A DNA stretch of 64,000 nucleotides, taken from Fretibacter sp964410285. GTDB lineage: Bacteria > Pseudomonadota > Alphaproteobacteria > Caulobacterales > Maricaulaceae. The notes beneath the pieces are model-generated. The model did not search any database. It was not told where the DNA came from and saw only the letters and a list, made by a program, of their open reading frames with translations. The position numbers were made by a program, and so were the translations under genes. The stretch spans positions 124,001 through 188,000 of the forward strand of contig CAYPFR010000002.1 in the NCBI GenBank assembly GCA_964410285.1, in the 5' to 3' direction. Numbering within the stretch: the stretch's first letter is position 1; each line of letters opens with the position of its first letter. Below, piece after piece: positions 8,358 to 17,223 of the stretch.

Positions 8358-9355
8358 TGGCCCGCTTATCACGACGTGCCTGCACAGCTTGGCTCGCTTC
8401 CGCGGCGGGGCTAGCCGTTAGCGGCTGTTCCGCAAAAGCCCGCTTTGCAGTCTCTCTCAAGCTCGCTCATAGCCTTAATAGTGACCACCCTGTGCACAAG
8501 GCTATGGCCTTCATGGGAGAAAGACTTGCCGAACTCTCCTCGGGCGAAATGCAGGTAGAAATTTACCCTAACGGACAGCTCGGTAGCGAACGGCAACTCA
8601 TAGAGCTTTTACAAATTGGTTCTTTGGCGATGACAAAAGTCTCTTCCATTTCCATGGAAGGTTTTTCGCCTAATATGCAGCTATTTTCAGTCCCTTACCT
8701 CTTTCAAGACAGAGACCATTTGTGGCGGGTCCTAAATAGCGACCTTGGTGTATCTTTGCTCGACTCCTTGCAAAGCGTGCGCCTGCAAGGTCTTTGTTAT
8801 TACGACGCGGGGAGCCGTAGCTTTTACATGACCGAGGCTCCGCTACGCCACCCCAAAGACCTCGCCTCCAAGAAAGTCCGCGTCCTGCCGAGCCGCATGT
8901 CTATCAATATGATAGAGGCCATGGGCGGAGCAGCAACGCCGATTTCGTGGGGAGAGCTTTACACGGCATTGCAGCAGGGCATTGTTGACGGCGCCGAGAA
9001 TAACCCGCCCTCTTTTTATCTCTCCAAACATTTCGAGACCGCGAAATACTACACTTTGGATGAACATACTTCTGTGCCGGATATGATGATTATTTCTAAA
9101 CGGGTCTTCGGATCCTTATCCGATCAACAGCGCGCCTGGCTGAAAGATGCCGTCGCGCAATCCGTCACCTTTCAGCGCGAGCTTTGGATGAAAGCAGAAA
9201 CGGAGGCTTTGACAGAGGTCAAAAAAGCCGGCGTAAAAGTGATTGTCCCAGATAAAACGCCTTTTCGCGAGGCCGTAAAATCCATGCGCGATCAGTTCAA
9301 AGGGACTGATTTGGAAACGCTCATGAACCGCGTTGAGGCTATGGAGACCCGCTGA
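8357..9355 (+). CDS. dctP: TRAP transporter substrate-binding protein (DctP)
   Basis: A 332-residue periplasmic binding protein of the DctP family. The N-terminus has a Tat/lipoprotein-like signal (RLSRRACTAWLASAAG, then a Cys in VSGCS). Core blocks include LAHSLNSDHPVHKAM, GSERQLIELLQIG, the central KVRVLPSRMSINMIEAMGG region with its conserved Arg, and VDGAENNPPSFY, typical of the organic-acid/uronate clade. It captures the sugar acid and hands it to the DctQM membrane subunits. The gene overlaps the GH105 stop by one base and the dctQ gene (GATGA). The uronate specificity is inferred from the locus. Confidence 0.93.
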   Translation: MARLSRRACTAWLASAAGLAVSGCSAKARFAVSLKLAHSLNSDHPVHKAMAFMGERLAELSSGEMQVEIYPNGQLGSERQLIELLQIGSLAMTKVSSISMEGFSPNMQLFSVPYLFQDRDHLWRVLNSDLGVSLLDSLQSVRLQGLCYYDAGSRSFYMTEAPLRHPKDLASKKVRVLPSRMSINMIEAMGGAATPISWGELYTALQQGIVDGAENNPPSFYLSKHFETAKYYTLDEHTSVPDMMIISKRVFGSLSDQQRAWLKDAVAQSVTFQRELWMKAETEALTEVKKAGVKVIVPDKTPFREAVKSMRDQFKGTDLETLMNRVEAMETR

Positions 9356-9891
9356 TGAAGGCACTTTTAAAAGGGATTGATTGGTTTCTGCGCTGGGGCC
9401 TTATCTTGCTTGCATCGGTGATGATTATCACTGTTACATGGCAGGTTTTCTCGCGCTATATTTTGAAAGCGCCCAGCTCACTGACAGAAGAAATCGCGCG
9501 GTTTCAACTGATCTGGCTCGGGCTTTTGGGCGCGGTCTACACATTCCGCAACCGGATGCACGTGGGTATCGATATATTGGTTACGCCATTGACAGGGCGC
9601 CGCCGTTTCGCGGCAGAGTTACTTGCGCTCATATCCTGTCTCGTTTTTGCCGTCTTTATCCTCATTTACGGCGGCGGAAAACTTGTGCAGCTCACCCATG
9701 AGCTTAACCAGACATCTGCGGCTTTGGGCGTGCGGATGTCCTATGTTTATTCGGTTTTACCCCTCTCAGGCATATTGATCGCGCTTTACGCTTTGCAATA
9801 TATTTTTGATGTGATTTTCCGCGGAAAAATTCACAAACCGAGTGAGGTCGACTCCTTGGAGCTCAACGAATCCATTCAGACAGGAACGTAA
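9355..9891 (+). CDS. dctQ: TRAP transporter small permease (DctQ)
   Basis: A 178-residue membrane protein with four predicted hydrophobic segments (about residues 12-35, 45-65, 86-108, 128-150) and the DctQ signatures QVFSRYIL and EEIARFQLIWLGLLGA. It is the small integral membrane subunit that pairs with DctM. The start overlaps the dctP stop, and only one base separates its stop from the dctM ATG. Everything is consistent with a tripartite sodium-coupled uronate importer. Confidence 0.93.
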   Translation: MKALLKGIDWFLRWGLILLASVMIITVTWQVFSRYILKAPSSLTEEIARFQLIWLGLLGAVYTFRNRMHVGIDILVTPLTGRRRFAAELLALISCLVFAVFILIYGGGKLVQLTHELNQTSAALGVRMSYVYSVLPLSGILIALYALQYIFDVIFRGKIHKPSEVDSLELNESIQTGT

Positions 9892-9892
9892 A

Positions 9893-11188
9893 ATGCTAAC
9901 AACTGTTCTCGTATTATTGGGCATTTTCTTCATTCTCGTCATGTTTGGCGTACCGATTGCGTTCAGTATCGCCCTCGCCTCTGTCTCTACGCTTCTTTTG
10001 AGCATGCCTTTTGAACCTGCCATGGTCACCATGGCTCAACGCTTGGCAGGGGGGCTTGATAGCTTCACCTTGCTGGCAATCCCCTTCTTCGTCATATCAG
10101 GCTATATTATGGGGCGCGGCGGCATTGCCAAACGCCTCATCGAAGCCGCTAAATCCGTCGTCGGAACATTTCCCGGTGGCCTCGCCCTCGTTAATACTCT
10201 CTCTTGCATGTTGTTTGGCTCTATCTCTGGCTCGGCGGTGGCCGCAACCTCTGCTATCGGGACCTTTATGATCCCGACGATGGAGAAAGAGGGTTATGAT
10301 AAGAACTTCTCCACGGCGGTCACGGTAACAGGTTCCATCTTGGGCTTACTGATTCCGCCGAGCAATGTTCTGATCGTCTATGCCGTGGCCGCTGGTAGCG
10401 TGTCCATCGCCGCCCTGTTTATGGCCGGATATTTGCCGGGCCTCCTCGCAGGTTTAGCCCTGATGATCGTCGCGGCCATATATGCGAAAAAGGAGAATTA
10501 TCCGCGCGCTCCCCGAATACCCTTTCGGCAGGCCTGCCGGAAACTTCTGGATGCGGGCCCCAGCATAGCCATGATATTGATTGTTGTCGGCGGAATTATC
10601 GCCGGAATTTTCACGGCCACAGAAGCCAGCGCCATTGCCGTGATTTACGCTCTGATCCTGTCGCTCATTTATAAGGAAATTCGGATGCAGGATATGCCGG
10701 AAATTCTGCTGAAGTCTATCGAAACCACCGCTATGGTCTTGCTCTTAATTGGCGTCTCTACGGGTATGGCGTGGGTTTTGGCCTATGAAAACATCCCGCA
10801 AGCGATTAGCGACGGATTACTCAGCATTAGTGATAACCCTATCATCATTCTTTTATTGATTAACATTATCTTGTTGATCGTGGGCGCATTTCTTGACATC
10901 ACCCCCGCTATTTTGATCTTCACTCCTATCTTCTTGCCGGTCGCCATAGAGCTGGGCATGACGCCGCTGCACTTCGGAATTATGCTCGTCTTAAACCTTT
11001 CAATTGGTCTGTGCACGCCGCCGGTGGGAAGCGTTCTCTTTGTCGGCTGCGCGGTTGGCAATACAACTATACAAGGCCTCATACGGCCCTTGTTGATGCT
11101 TTATCTCGCCCTTATCGCGGCGCTCTTGCTTGTGACATATGTGCCCTTTTTCAGCGAAGCCCTACCGCGCCTCACTGGACTTATCTAG
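9893..11188 (+). CDS. dctM: TRAP transporter large permease (DctM)
   Basis: A 431-residue polytopic protein with about a dozen hydrophobic segments, the sodium-coupled permease subunit. Typical DctM blocks are FGSISGSAVAATSAIGTFMIP, IPPSNVLIVYAV, TEASAIAVIYAL and LCTPPVGSVLFVGC. I start at ATG 9893 (LTTVLVLLGIFF follows), with GGAACG upstream; the frame runs further up but would overlap the end of dctQ. It is the last gene of the GH105-dctPQM operon and converges on the symporter gene that starts the galactoside locus. Confidence 0.95.
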   Translation: MLTTVLVLLGIFFILVMFGVPIAFSIALASVSTLLLSMPFEPAMVTMAQRLAGGLDSFTLLAIPFFVISGYIMGRGGIAKRLIEAAKSVVGTFPGGLALVNTLSCMLFGSISGSAVAATSAIGTFMIPTMEKEGYDKNFSTAVTVTGSILGLLIPPSNVLIVYAVAAGSVSIAALFMAGYLPGLLAGLALMIVAAIYAKKENYPRAPRIPFRQACRKLLDAGPSIAMILIVVGGIIAGIFTATEASAIAVIYALILSLIYKEIRMQDMPEILLKSIETTAMVLLLIGVSTGMAWVLAYENIPQAISDGLLSISDNPIIILLLINIILLIVGAFLDITPAILIFTPIFLPVAIELGMTPLHFGIMLVLNLSIGLCTPPVGSVLFVGCAVGNTTIQGLIRPLLMLYLALIAALLLVTYVPFFSEALPRLTGLI

Positions 11189-11277
11189 GCCGCTTCAGCG
11201 ATTTACTCGGCGCCAGACTAAAAACCCAATACGGAGAAAGTCCTCAAGAATTGCGGCGGGAGAGAACGAAGCGGTGC

Positions 11278-12795
11278 CTAGCTTTGGGCGGTTTTGCCAA
11301 ACACAGTATGAGCATCCCATATTGCCTTCTGTTTGAAAACAAAGCGGTTTAATGCCAACGCCAATCCTACCATGGTAAACAGATTGATTGCCATGAGATG
11401 AATGTAGTGGAGACCGACACGCTGGGTTGTTAAATCTGCATTTTCTGCAAGCGGGTTGAGCATCCAAAAGTAAAACAAGACGCCGAAAACAACCGCCATT
11501 ATCATCGCGCGGGCGTCAACATTTTTGAATAGGACGCCCACGATAAAAGCAGACAAAATCGGCATTGACAGCAAGCCATATAGTGTCTGCACCGTATTAA
11601 TGAGGCTATCTTGCGTTGCGAAAAATGGCACAAGCAGCAAGCTTGTTATCACCATGAATATAGACACCCAGAGGGATAGCCGCTTTATGTCTGGGTTTTC
11701 ATTTACATAGGTTTCATGAATATCGCAAACCCAGAGCGCTGCCGAGGCATTAAGTATCGAGTTAAAGGTGGTCAAGATTGCCGCCAAAATCGCCGCCGCA
11801 AAAGCGCCAGAGAGAAAGGTTGGCAATATATCACCGACAAGCTGCCCATAGGCCATATCATTTTCGATACGGCCATAAAGTTTATAAGACACAATACCGG
11901 GGATCACGATAATCGCAGGAACAATTAATAGCCGAATAGCCGCCGCAGCCAATATCCCTTTTTGGGCCTCTTTAACGCTTGGCGACGCCATGGCGCGCTG
12001 CGTGATGGTTTGATTGGTCGACCAGTAAAATATTTGGATAAATAACATTCCCGTAAAGAGCGTTTTAAAGGGAATGTCAGAGTCTGGTGCCCCAATTAAT
12101 GTCAGGCGCTCTTTCGGAATTCCGCTGAAATCAAAATTTATGGCCTTTAGGGCAACAAAGGTCACAAAAAGCGCTAAGGCCAACAAGAGTACACCCGAGA
12201 ATGTATCCGAGACGGCAACAGCGCGCAGTCCACCAAAAATTGCATAGGCCGCGCCCATAGTGGCAAAAACAAGCGACAGCACAAATATCATCGGATCAAT
12301 CTGTCCGAACCCCGGGACCCTAACGGGCTCTAGGGATAGGCCAAACATGGAAATCATAAATTGGGAACCGCCATATAGAATGGCGGGAAGAAAAATGAAG
12401 ACATTCCCCAGAAGGAAAAGAATGGAGATAAGCGCTCTTATGTGGGGATTTCTATAACGTTTCTCCAAGAGCTCTGTCGTGGTTGTGCAATTATATTTGT
12501 AATAAACGGGTATAAACAAAAAACACAAGATGAACAGGCCAACGACTGCGGCCAGTTCCCACCACGCCAAAAGCGCCATCTGATTGCCGTTCATTCCTAC
12601 AAGCTGATCGGTCGAAAGATTTGTCAACGTTATCGAACCTGCAACAAAATACCATTTCAGAGACCCGCCCGCGAGAAAATACTCTTGCTCTCCATTCTCG
12701 CTATGCCGGGCGCCCTTGCAGTACCAATAGGTCACGCCGGCGATCAATGCCGTGATGGCTAGAAAAACGATTATCTGTACGGGTTCGAGTTCCAT
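11278..12795 (-). CDS. Sodium:solute symporter (SSS family)
   Basis: A 505-residue inner-membrane transporter with about 14 hydrophobic segments. SSS/SLC5 signatures include the N-terminal EYFLAGGSLKWYFVAGSITLTNLSTDQLVG, the sugar-transporter-like TELLEKRYRNPHIR and WSTNQTITQRAMASPSVKEAQKG. It is similar to SglT/YidK-type sugar symporters. It sits 147 bp downstream of a TonB receptor on the same strand and opposite the alpha-galactosidase/Leloir genes, so it likely imports a galactoside or galactose with Na+. A terminator lies between the two genes, so it probably has its own promoter in 12796-12895. Confidence 0.9.
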   Translation of the reverse strand: MELEPVQIIVFLAITALIAGVTYWYCKGARHSENGEQEYFLAGGSLKWYFVAGSITLTNLSTDQLVGMNGNQMALLAWWELAAVVGLFILCFLFIPVYYKYNCTTTTELLEKRYRNPHIRALISILFLLGNVFIFLPAILYGGSQFMISMFGLSLEPVRVPGFGQIDPMIFVLSLVFATMGAAYAIFGGLRAVAVSDTFSGVLLLALALFVTFVALKAINFDFSGIPKERLTLIGAPDSDIPFKTLFTGMLFIQIFYWSTNQTITQRAMASPSVKEAQKGILAAAAIRLLIVPAIIVIPGIVSYKLYGRIENDMAYGQLVGDILPTFLSGAFAAAILAAILTTFNSILNASAALWVCDIHETYVNENPDIKRLSLWVSIFMVITSLLLVPFFATQDSLINTVQTLYGLLSMPILSAFIVGVLFKNVDARAMIMAVVFGVLFYFWMLNPLAENADLTTQRVGLHYIHLMAINLFTMVGLALALNRFVFKQKAIWDAHTVFGKTAQS

Positions 12796-12895
12796 GAGCA
12801 GACTCCTTCATTACCTTGCTAGACCAGATTGCGGCGAAAGACGAGGTGTTGATGTCAAACAATTCAAAACTCGGGTCAGGCCTTAGGATAGTTAC

Positions 12896-12920
12896 AAAAA
12901 GGGCGGCTTAAAGCCGCCCT
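12896..12920 (-). terminator. Rho-independent terminator after the TonB receptor gene
   Basis: Read on the minus strand, GGGCGGCTTTAAGCCGCCC forms a near-perfect GC-rich hairpin followed by TTTTT (12900-12896). It ends the TonB receptor transcript and separates it from the symporter gene. Confidence 0.85.
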
Positions 12921-12942
12921 GCACTTCAAATTAAGGGGATAA

Positions 12943-15819
12943 TTAGAAGTTACCTTTAACGCCAACCGTAAAGCGGCTCCCTGTATCTTCATACTCTAGG
13001 AATCGATTTTGGAAGCGAGAAAAATCACGTCTGTCAGCATCCAGAAGGTTGACGCCCTCTGCAAAGACTTGGAAACGATCATTCACGGCATAAGCGGCTG
13101 AGAAGTCGACCTGCCCAAAGGACTCGCGTTCTCGCGGTTCGCCCTGCGCGGAGCCATCCGAGGCAAGTACCAAAAACTCGTCACGGTAATTATAGGACAA
13201 GCGGGCTTGGATCGGTCCCTTCTCATAAAAACCGCTCAAGTTAAACGAATGCGGCGATAGGCCATTATAATCCAAATTCGCAAAGCTGGATCCTTCGGCG
13301 CGGTTGATGCTGCTATCCACATATGTGTAGTTAGCCGTCAGGCCAAAGCCATTCTCAAACGCTTTTTGGGCGGCGACTTCTAGTCCTAGGAGGCGACCTG
13401 TTTCGCCGTTCCGGTTACGTGTGTCCAAACGATTGACGGTACGCGTCACATCGGCGGCCGTCGGGTTTGAAGCGTTCCCAGCAGGGAAGACAACAGAAGT
13501 TGGAATACCAATGGTCTGAGATTCAATGAAGTTTCCAAAGTCCTTATAAAAGGCAGATAGTCCAAAGAAGCTCAAATCATCCATGTACCATTCAAACGCC
13601 GCATCGAAATTGGTGGACTCAAACGCTTCGAGGGTTGGGTTGCCGCCCGTACTGGTCGGCGCATTGGCACGTCCCGCAAAGCTGTTGGCAACGCCCAGCG
13701 CCGTCAGCGTTGGCCGCGTCACCGTTTGAGATACGGCAAGGCGCACGATTTTATCCTCGGACACATCAAATTTGACATTGGCAGACGGAAGGACATTTGT
13801 GTAGCTATTGCTCACTGTGACGGGCGTGGATGCGCCAAGGACAGGCACAAGCTGTGTATCTCCATCGGACTCGCGGAACTGAATAACCGGCTGATCTACG
13901 CCTGAGGAGGACGTTTCGGTATGCGCGATGCGGAAACCGACATTGGCTGAGTATGGAACGTCCCCAAATGTACTTTCCCATGATGAGTTTACAAAAGCCG
14001 AGGTGACTTTTTCGTCGACAGCAAAACTGCCGGCGGCATTAAATTCGGGATCATAGAAACCAAGAAATGAGTCTGTCGCGTCGCGGCGACGGCGAAGCTC
14101 CTCATCCGAGAGGCTTGCGCGGCCAGAGCGATTAGGGTCCGAAATTGCCGCGTCGGAATTGAGCTGCGCAAACGCATCCTCAAAAGTTGCCGTCAAGAAA
14201 TTGAGCGGAATACGGTCCGCCCCGCTCACGCCGCCAAGAAAACCATCAAGATTAACGGGAGAGAGAATACTATCGTCAAAATCCGTCGCATAACCACAAT
14301 AGGCACAGAAAATACCGCCGCCTTGGGTCGGGGAGAAATTATCAAATAGGTCACGAGATTTCGTGCGATCTGAATAGGCAGCGCCGACAGAAATAACCGT
14401 ATTTTTTGAATTATTTGCGGCCCAATCAAAACTGCCTTTAGCTTCAAAAATTTCATCGTCAATGACTTGACGATTCACATTTACAAAATGCAGTCGCTGA
14501 ATGGAGGTGTCCTGCGCACCGACAATATTTGTAAGTGTTGTAATCTCGGCATCATCTGGCAGTGAAATCAGTGGCGATTGCGGTGCCAAAGCTCCGAGAA
14601 CAACAAATGGGTTGATACCATCGCGCGTCGCTTTGGACGTGGAAACGTCTAAATTGGCGGTCACTCTCTCGCTAAGGTCCCAATCCAAATTGGCGCCAAT
14701 CAAATAGGTATCTGCTTCTCTATTTGCGGAGGTTAAGACATTATCGTTCTGCGACGGTCCTGTCGTCAGGCCGGGGTTAGCGGCAAGAAAGTCCAGACCG
14801 GGGCGGGAGAATGACGTTACAGTCCCGTTGGAATCAACGACCGGGTCGATGAAAGGCGGGCTGAAGAACCCTGAGAACTGCGTATCAAATGACTCAATGT
14901 CAAACTGCGTGTAAAGGCCATCAATCGTAAGCTCGACATTATCTGCCGGACGGAATTGCGCTGTCGCATTCAAGGTAATGCGCTCGCGGTCTTGCACGTC
15001 GCGGCTGACAATCGCCTGCTGCTGCACGCGGGCACCGGCCGGTAATTGCTCAACATTCGCAGCGTCCGTCAGGCCAGCGGCGCCTGCCGTGCCTGCCCCG
15101 CCTGTGTTGATGAAATCAGAGCCGCTGCGATCAGAAAACCCATTGGTGAGCACACGGTCGCGCTGGCTTTTACGATCAGAGTACGACACGCCGCCAGCAA
15201 GGCCAAAGGTGTTATCTGCATTCGTCCATGTTCCGACCAGCGAGGCCTCCGGCGAGACTTCTTCTCTGAGTGTGTCATAGGTGCCGCCAATAGAGCCGGA
15301 GAGATAGGTGCCCGGACGCTCAAATGGACGCGCGGTTACGATGTTTACATTCGCGCCAATCCCGCCAGACCGCAGGTTAGGTGTATATGTCTTGAAAACC
15401 TCGGCCCGGCTAATAATGTCAGATGACAAGACATCAAATGAAAACTCTCGGCCATCGTTATCCGTGGCAATGGTCCGCCCGTTCAGCGTGACTGTGTTAA
15501 ATTCAGGTCCCAAGCCGCGTACCGTTATGAACTGCCCTTCGCCGCCGGACCGGTCAATTGATACACCTGTGATGCGCTGCAAAGACTCAGCAATATTTGA
15601 GTCCGGAAATTTGCCTACATCTTCAGCAGAAATGGCATCAACAACCTGATTGGAATCTCGTTTTACATCCAATGACTTTTTCAAACTGCTGCGGATACCC
15701 GTCGCGATGACTTCGTCCTCGAAGGCGTCCTGTGCGAATGCGGGAGCCGATACCGACCCGATCAACATAGCGGCAGCTACGGACGACATTAATACACGTT
15801 TATTGGATTGAAATTGCAT
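12943..15819 (-). CDS. TonB-dependent receptor (Xanthomonas/Caulobacter carbohydrate type)
   Basis: A 958-residue outer-membrane receptor. A signal peptide ends in APAFAQ. The plug domain follows (SNIAESLQRITGVSIDRSGG, FITVRGLGPEFNTVTLNGR, with a TonB-box-like DEVIATG just before it), then a 22-strand-type barrel ending in aromatic-rich strands and terminal Phe. The sequence style is that of the TonB-Xanth-Caul receptors for oligosaccharides. I start at ATG 15819, which has AGGGGAAA five bases upstream. Neighbouring AraC, GH4 and gal genes suggest an alpha-galactoside substrate such as melibiose, raffinose or a galactoside fragment; this is context only. Confidence 0.93.
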   Translation of the reverse strand: MQFQSNKRVLMSSVAAAMLIGSVSAPAFAQDAFEDEVIATGIRSSLKKSLDVKRDSNQVVDAISAEDVGKFPDSNIAESLQRITGVSIDRSGGEGQFITVRGLGPEFNTVTLNGRTIATDNDGREFSFDVLSSDIISRAEVFKTYTPNLRSGGIGANVNIVTARPFERPGTYLSGSIGGTYDTLREEVSPEASLVGTWTNADNTFGLAGGVSYSDRKSQRDRVLTNGFSDRSGSDFINTGGAGTAGAAGLTDAANVEQLPAGARVQQQAIVSRDVQDRERITLNATAQFRPADNVELTIDGLYTQFDIESFDTQFSGFFSPPFIDPVVDSNGTVTSFSRPGLDFLAANPGLTTGPSQNDNVLTSANREADTYLIGANLDWDLSERVTANLDVSTSKATRDGINPFVVLGALAPQSPLISLPDDAEITTLTNIVGAQDTSIQRLHFVNVNRQVIDDEIFEAKGSFDWAANNSKNTVISVGAAYSDRTKSRDLFDNFSPTQGGGIFCAYCGYATDFDDSILSPVNLDGFLGGVSGADRIPLNFLTATFEDAFAQLNSDAAISDPNRSGRASLSDEELRRRRDATDSFLGFYDPEFNAAGSFAVDEKVTSAFVNSSWESTFGDVPYSANVGFRIAHTETSSSGVDQPVIQFRESDGDTQLVPVLGASTPVTVSNSYTNVLPSANVKFDVSEDKIVRLAVSQTVTRPTLTALGVANSFAGRANAPTSTGGNPTLEAFESTNFDAAFEWYMDDLSFFGLSAFYKDFGNFIESQTIGIPTSVVFPAGNASNPTAADVTRTVNRLDTRNRNGETGRLLGLEVAAQKAFENGFGLTANYTYVDSSINRAEGSSFANLDYNGLSPHSFNLSGFYEKGPIQARLSYNYRDEFLVLASDGSAQGEPRERESFGQVDFSAAYAVNDRFQVFAEGVNLLDADRRDFSRFQNRFLEYEDTGSRFTVGVKGNF

Positions 15820-16072
15820 GCGATTTCCCCTGTTTGCGTTGTAAGATTTTTTCTTTTGGTTATTGGGAAATTTATCAATCACGGTTTCTACTGAAACAAT
15901 GGGCGTATTGGGAAGGGATGTGTTATTTGGTTATTTTTAAGAATTGGGAGAATTTTCCCCGATATTTGGCCTAATCGGCGACGGGACCCAGCACGGCTAA
16001 GGCCCCATAATTATCAAGATATACGGCAAAATGGACAGAACTGTTGCAAAGGCGACACAGTAAAAATTAATT
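15820..16072. promoter_or_regulatory. AT-rich control region of the TonB receptor gene
   Basis: 253 bp between the araC stop and the receptor start. It is T/A-rich with several TATTTGG/ATTGGG stretches (for example near 15910, 15928 and 15963) that could be activator half-sites. No clear palindrome or terminator was identified. Confidence 0.4.
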
Positions 16073-16897
16073 TCAACGCATCATAGAAAGCGCGCGATAG
16101 CTACTGGGAGACAAACCGATTGTCTTGCTGAATTGTTTACTGAAGTGATATTCATCGCAATAATCCAGTTTTTCGGCAAGCGCTTTAACCGTTAAATCCG
16201 TTGTCTCCAAAAGTTCGCAGGCCGACTCCATCACCTTTCCAGTGCGGTAGCGTCCCGGCGATTTACCTGAGAGTTTTCGGAATTTCTTTCGGAACGACTC
16301 ATAACTCATATCCAAGTACTGGGCCGCTTCTTCATTGGTTTTATAGGTATTTAGCCCCTCTTTCGCGCGGCCCAACCATTCAAGGTCGCTTTCGATGCTG
16401 GCATTGCCCAGCGCGGATATATCAGACAAGAGTGTCTGCAACCTCAACGCCTCTGCCATCATTTTTCTTGGGTCGCCGCCATTATCGCCGTTCACTGTTT
16501 CGACAAACCGGTCTATCCAAAATCCTTCGGTGGGCAGGTTTACCGTTGGCTCTGGCCAATTAAAAAGTCCCTCCCCCCGCCAAAGGTCAAATACGGGGCC
16601 TTCAAAAATGATATAAATTTCATCCCAAAATCCTGTTTTTGTCGGCCCGTAGTGATGGGGGATTTCAGGCATAGTGATAAAGGCGTCATGTTCCTTTATC
16701 TTAAATTCTCTCCCAAACGTATCCACATACGTCCCCTCTCCCTTAATCACATAAACAAGGCAATAGCGGTTCAAAACACGGCGTTTTTGCAGCACGCCGC
16801 GCCCATCCTTTACAAATCCAGACATCCGAACTCCGCCGAGCGGGGAGACGTCGAAATTGCGGGCCAGAAAATGGGTCTTACGAGAGGATAAAGACAT
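16073..16897 (-). CDS. AraC-family transcriptional regulator
   Basis: A 274-residue activator. Residues 1-150 form a cupin-like sensing domain (YCLVYVIKGEGTYVD, MPEIPHHYGP). Residues of roughly 175-272 are a double helix-turn-helix AraC domain ending in LAEKLDYCDEYHFSKQFSKTIGLSPSSYRAL, the canonical second HTH. It lies between the TonB receptor (same strand, downstream) and the divergent alpha-galactosidase operon, 326 bp apart, so it most likely activates both in response to a galactoside. The effector is unknown. Confidence 0.9.
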   Translation of the reverse strand: MSLSSRKTHFLARNFDVSPLGGVRMSGFVKDGRGVLQKRRVLNRYCLVYVIKGEGTYVDTFGREFKIKEHDAFITMPEIPHHYGPTKTGFWDEIYIIFEGPVFDLWRGEGLFNWPEPTVNLPTEGFWIDRFVETVNGDNGGDPRKMMAEALRLQTLLSDISALGNASIESDLEWLGRAKEGLNTYKTNEEAAQYLDMSYESFRKKFRKLSGKSPGRYRTGKVMESACELLETTDLTVKALAEKLDYCDEYHFSKQFSKTIGLSPSSYRALSMMR

Positions 16898-17223
16898 TTA
16901 CGCTGTGTCCTTTCTCAGTATTTTTACAATTCCCATGGGTATTTACGGCCATTCAGAACGAAAAGCGTTTGAGATATGCCGCCCCGCTTACAAAACCATA
17001 ACACACATTACTAGCCAAATATTCCTCATGCTCAAGGACAAGACCCGTGTTTTTTGACAGAAAGCCAATCATTTGGGAAAAATCAACAGGCCGCCAAATC
17101 GAAACAAACCGCAAAACCCTTTACCAAATGGCACAAGAGTAACCATTAAACCCATTGAAACGGTCGTTTTTCTATAGCAATGAGTGATCAAACGCGCGTA
17201 ACCAGATATTGAAAAGTAATTCC
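16898..17223. promoter_or_regulatory. Divergent promoter region araC / alpha-galactosidase operon
   Basis: 326 bp with no supported gene. It must carry the araC promoter leftward and the GH4-gal promoter rightward. CCAAAT-type sequences recur (near 17013, 17094 and 17125), the last two in the half facing melA, but no unambiguous operator could be called. Confidence 0.4.
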
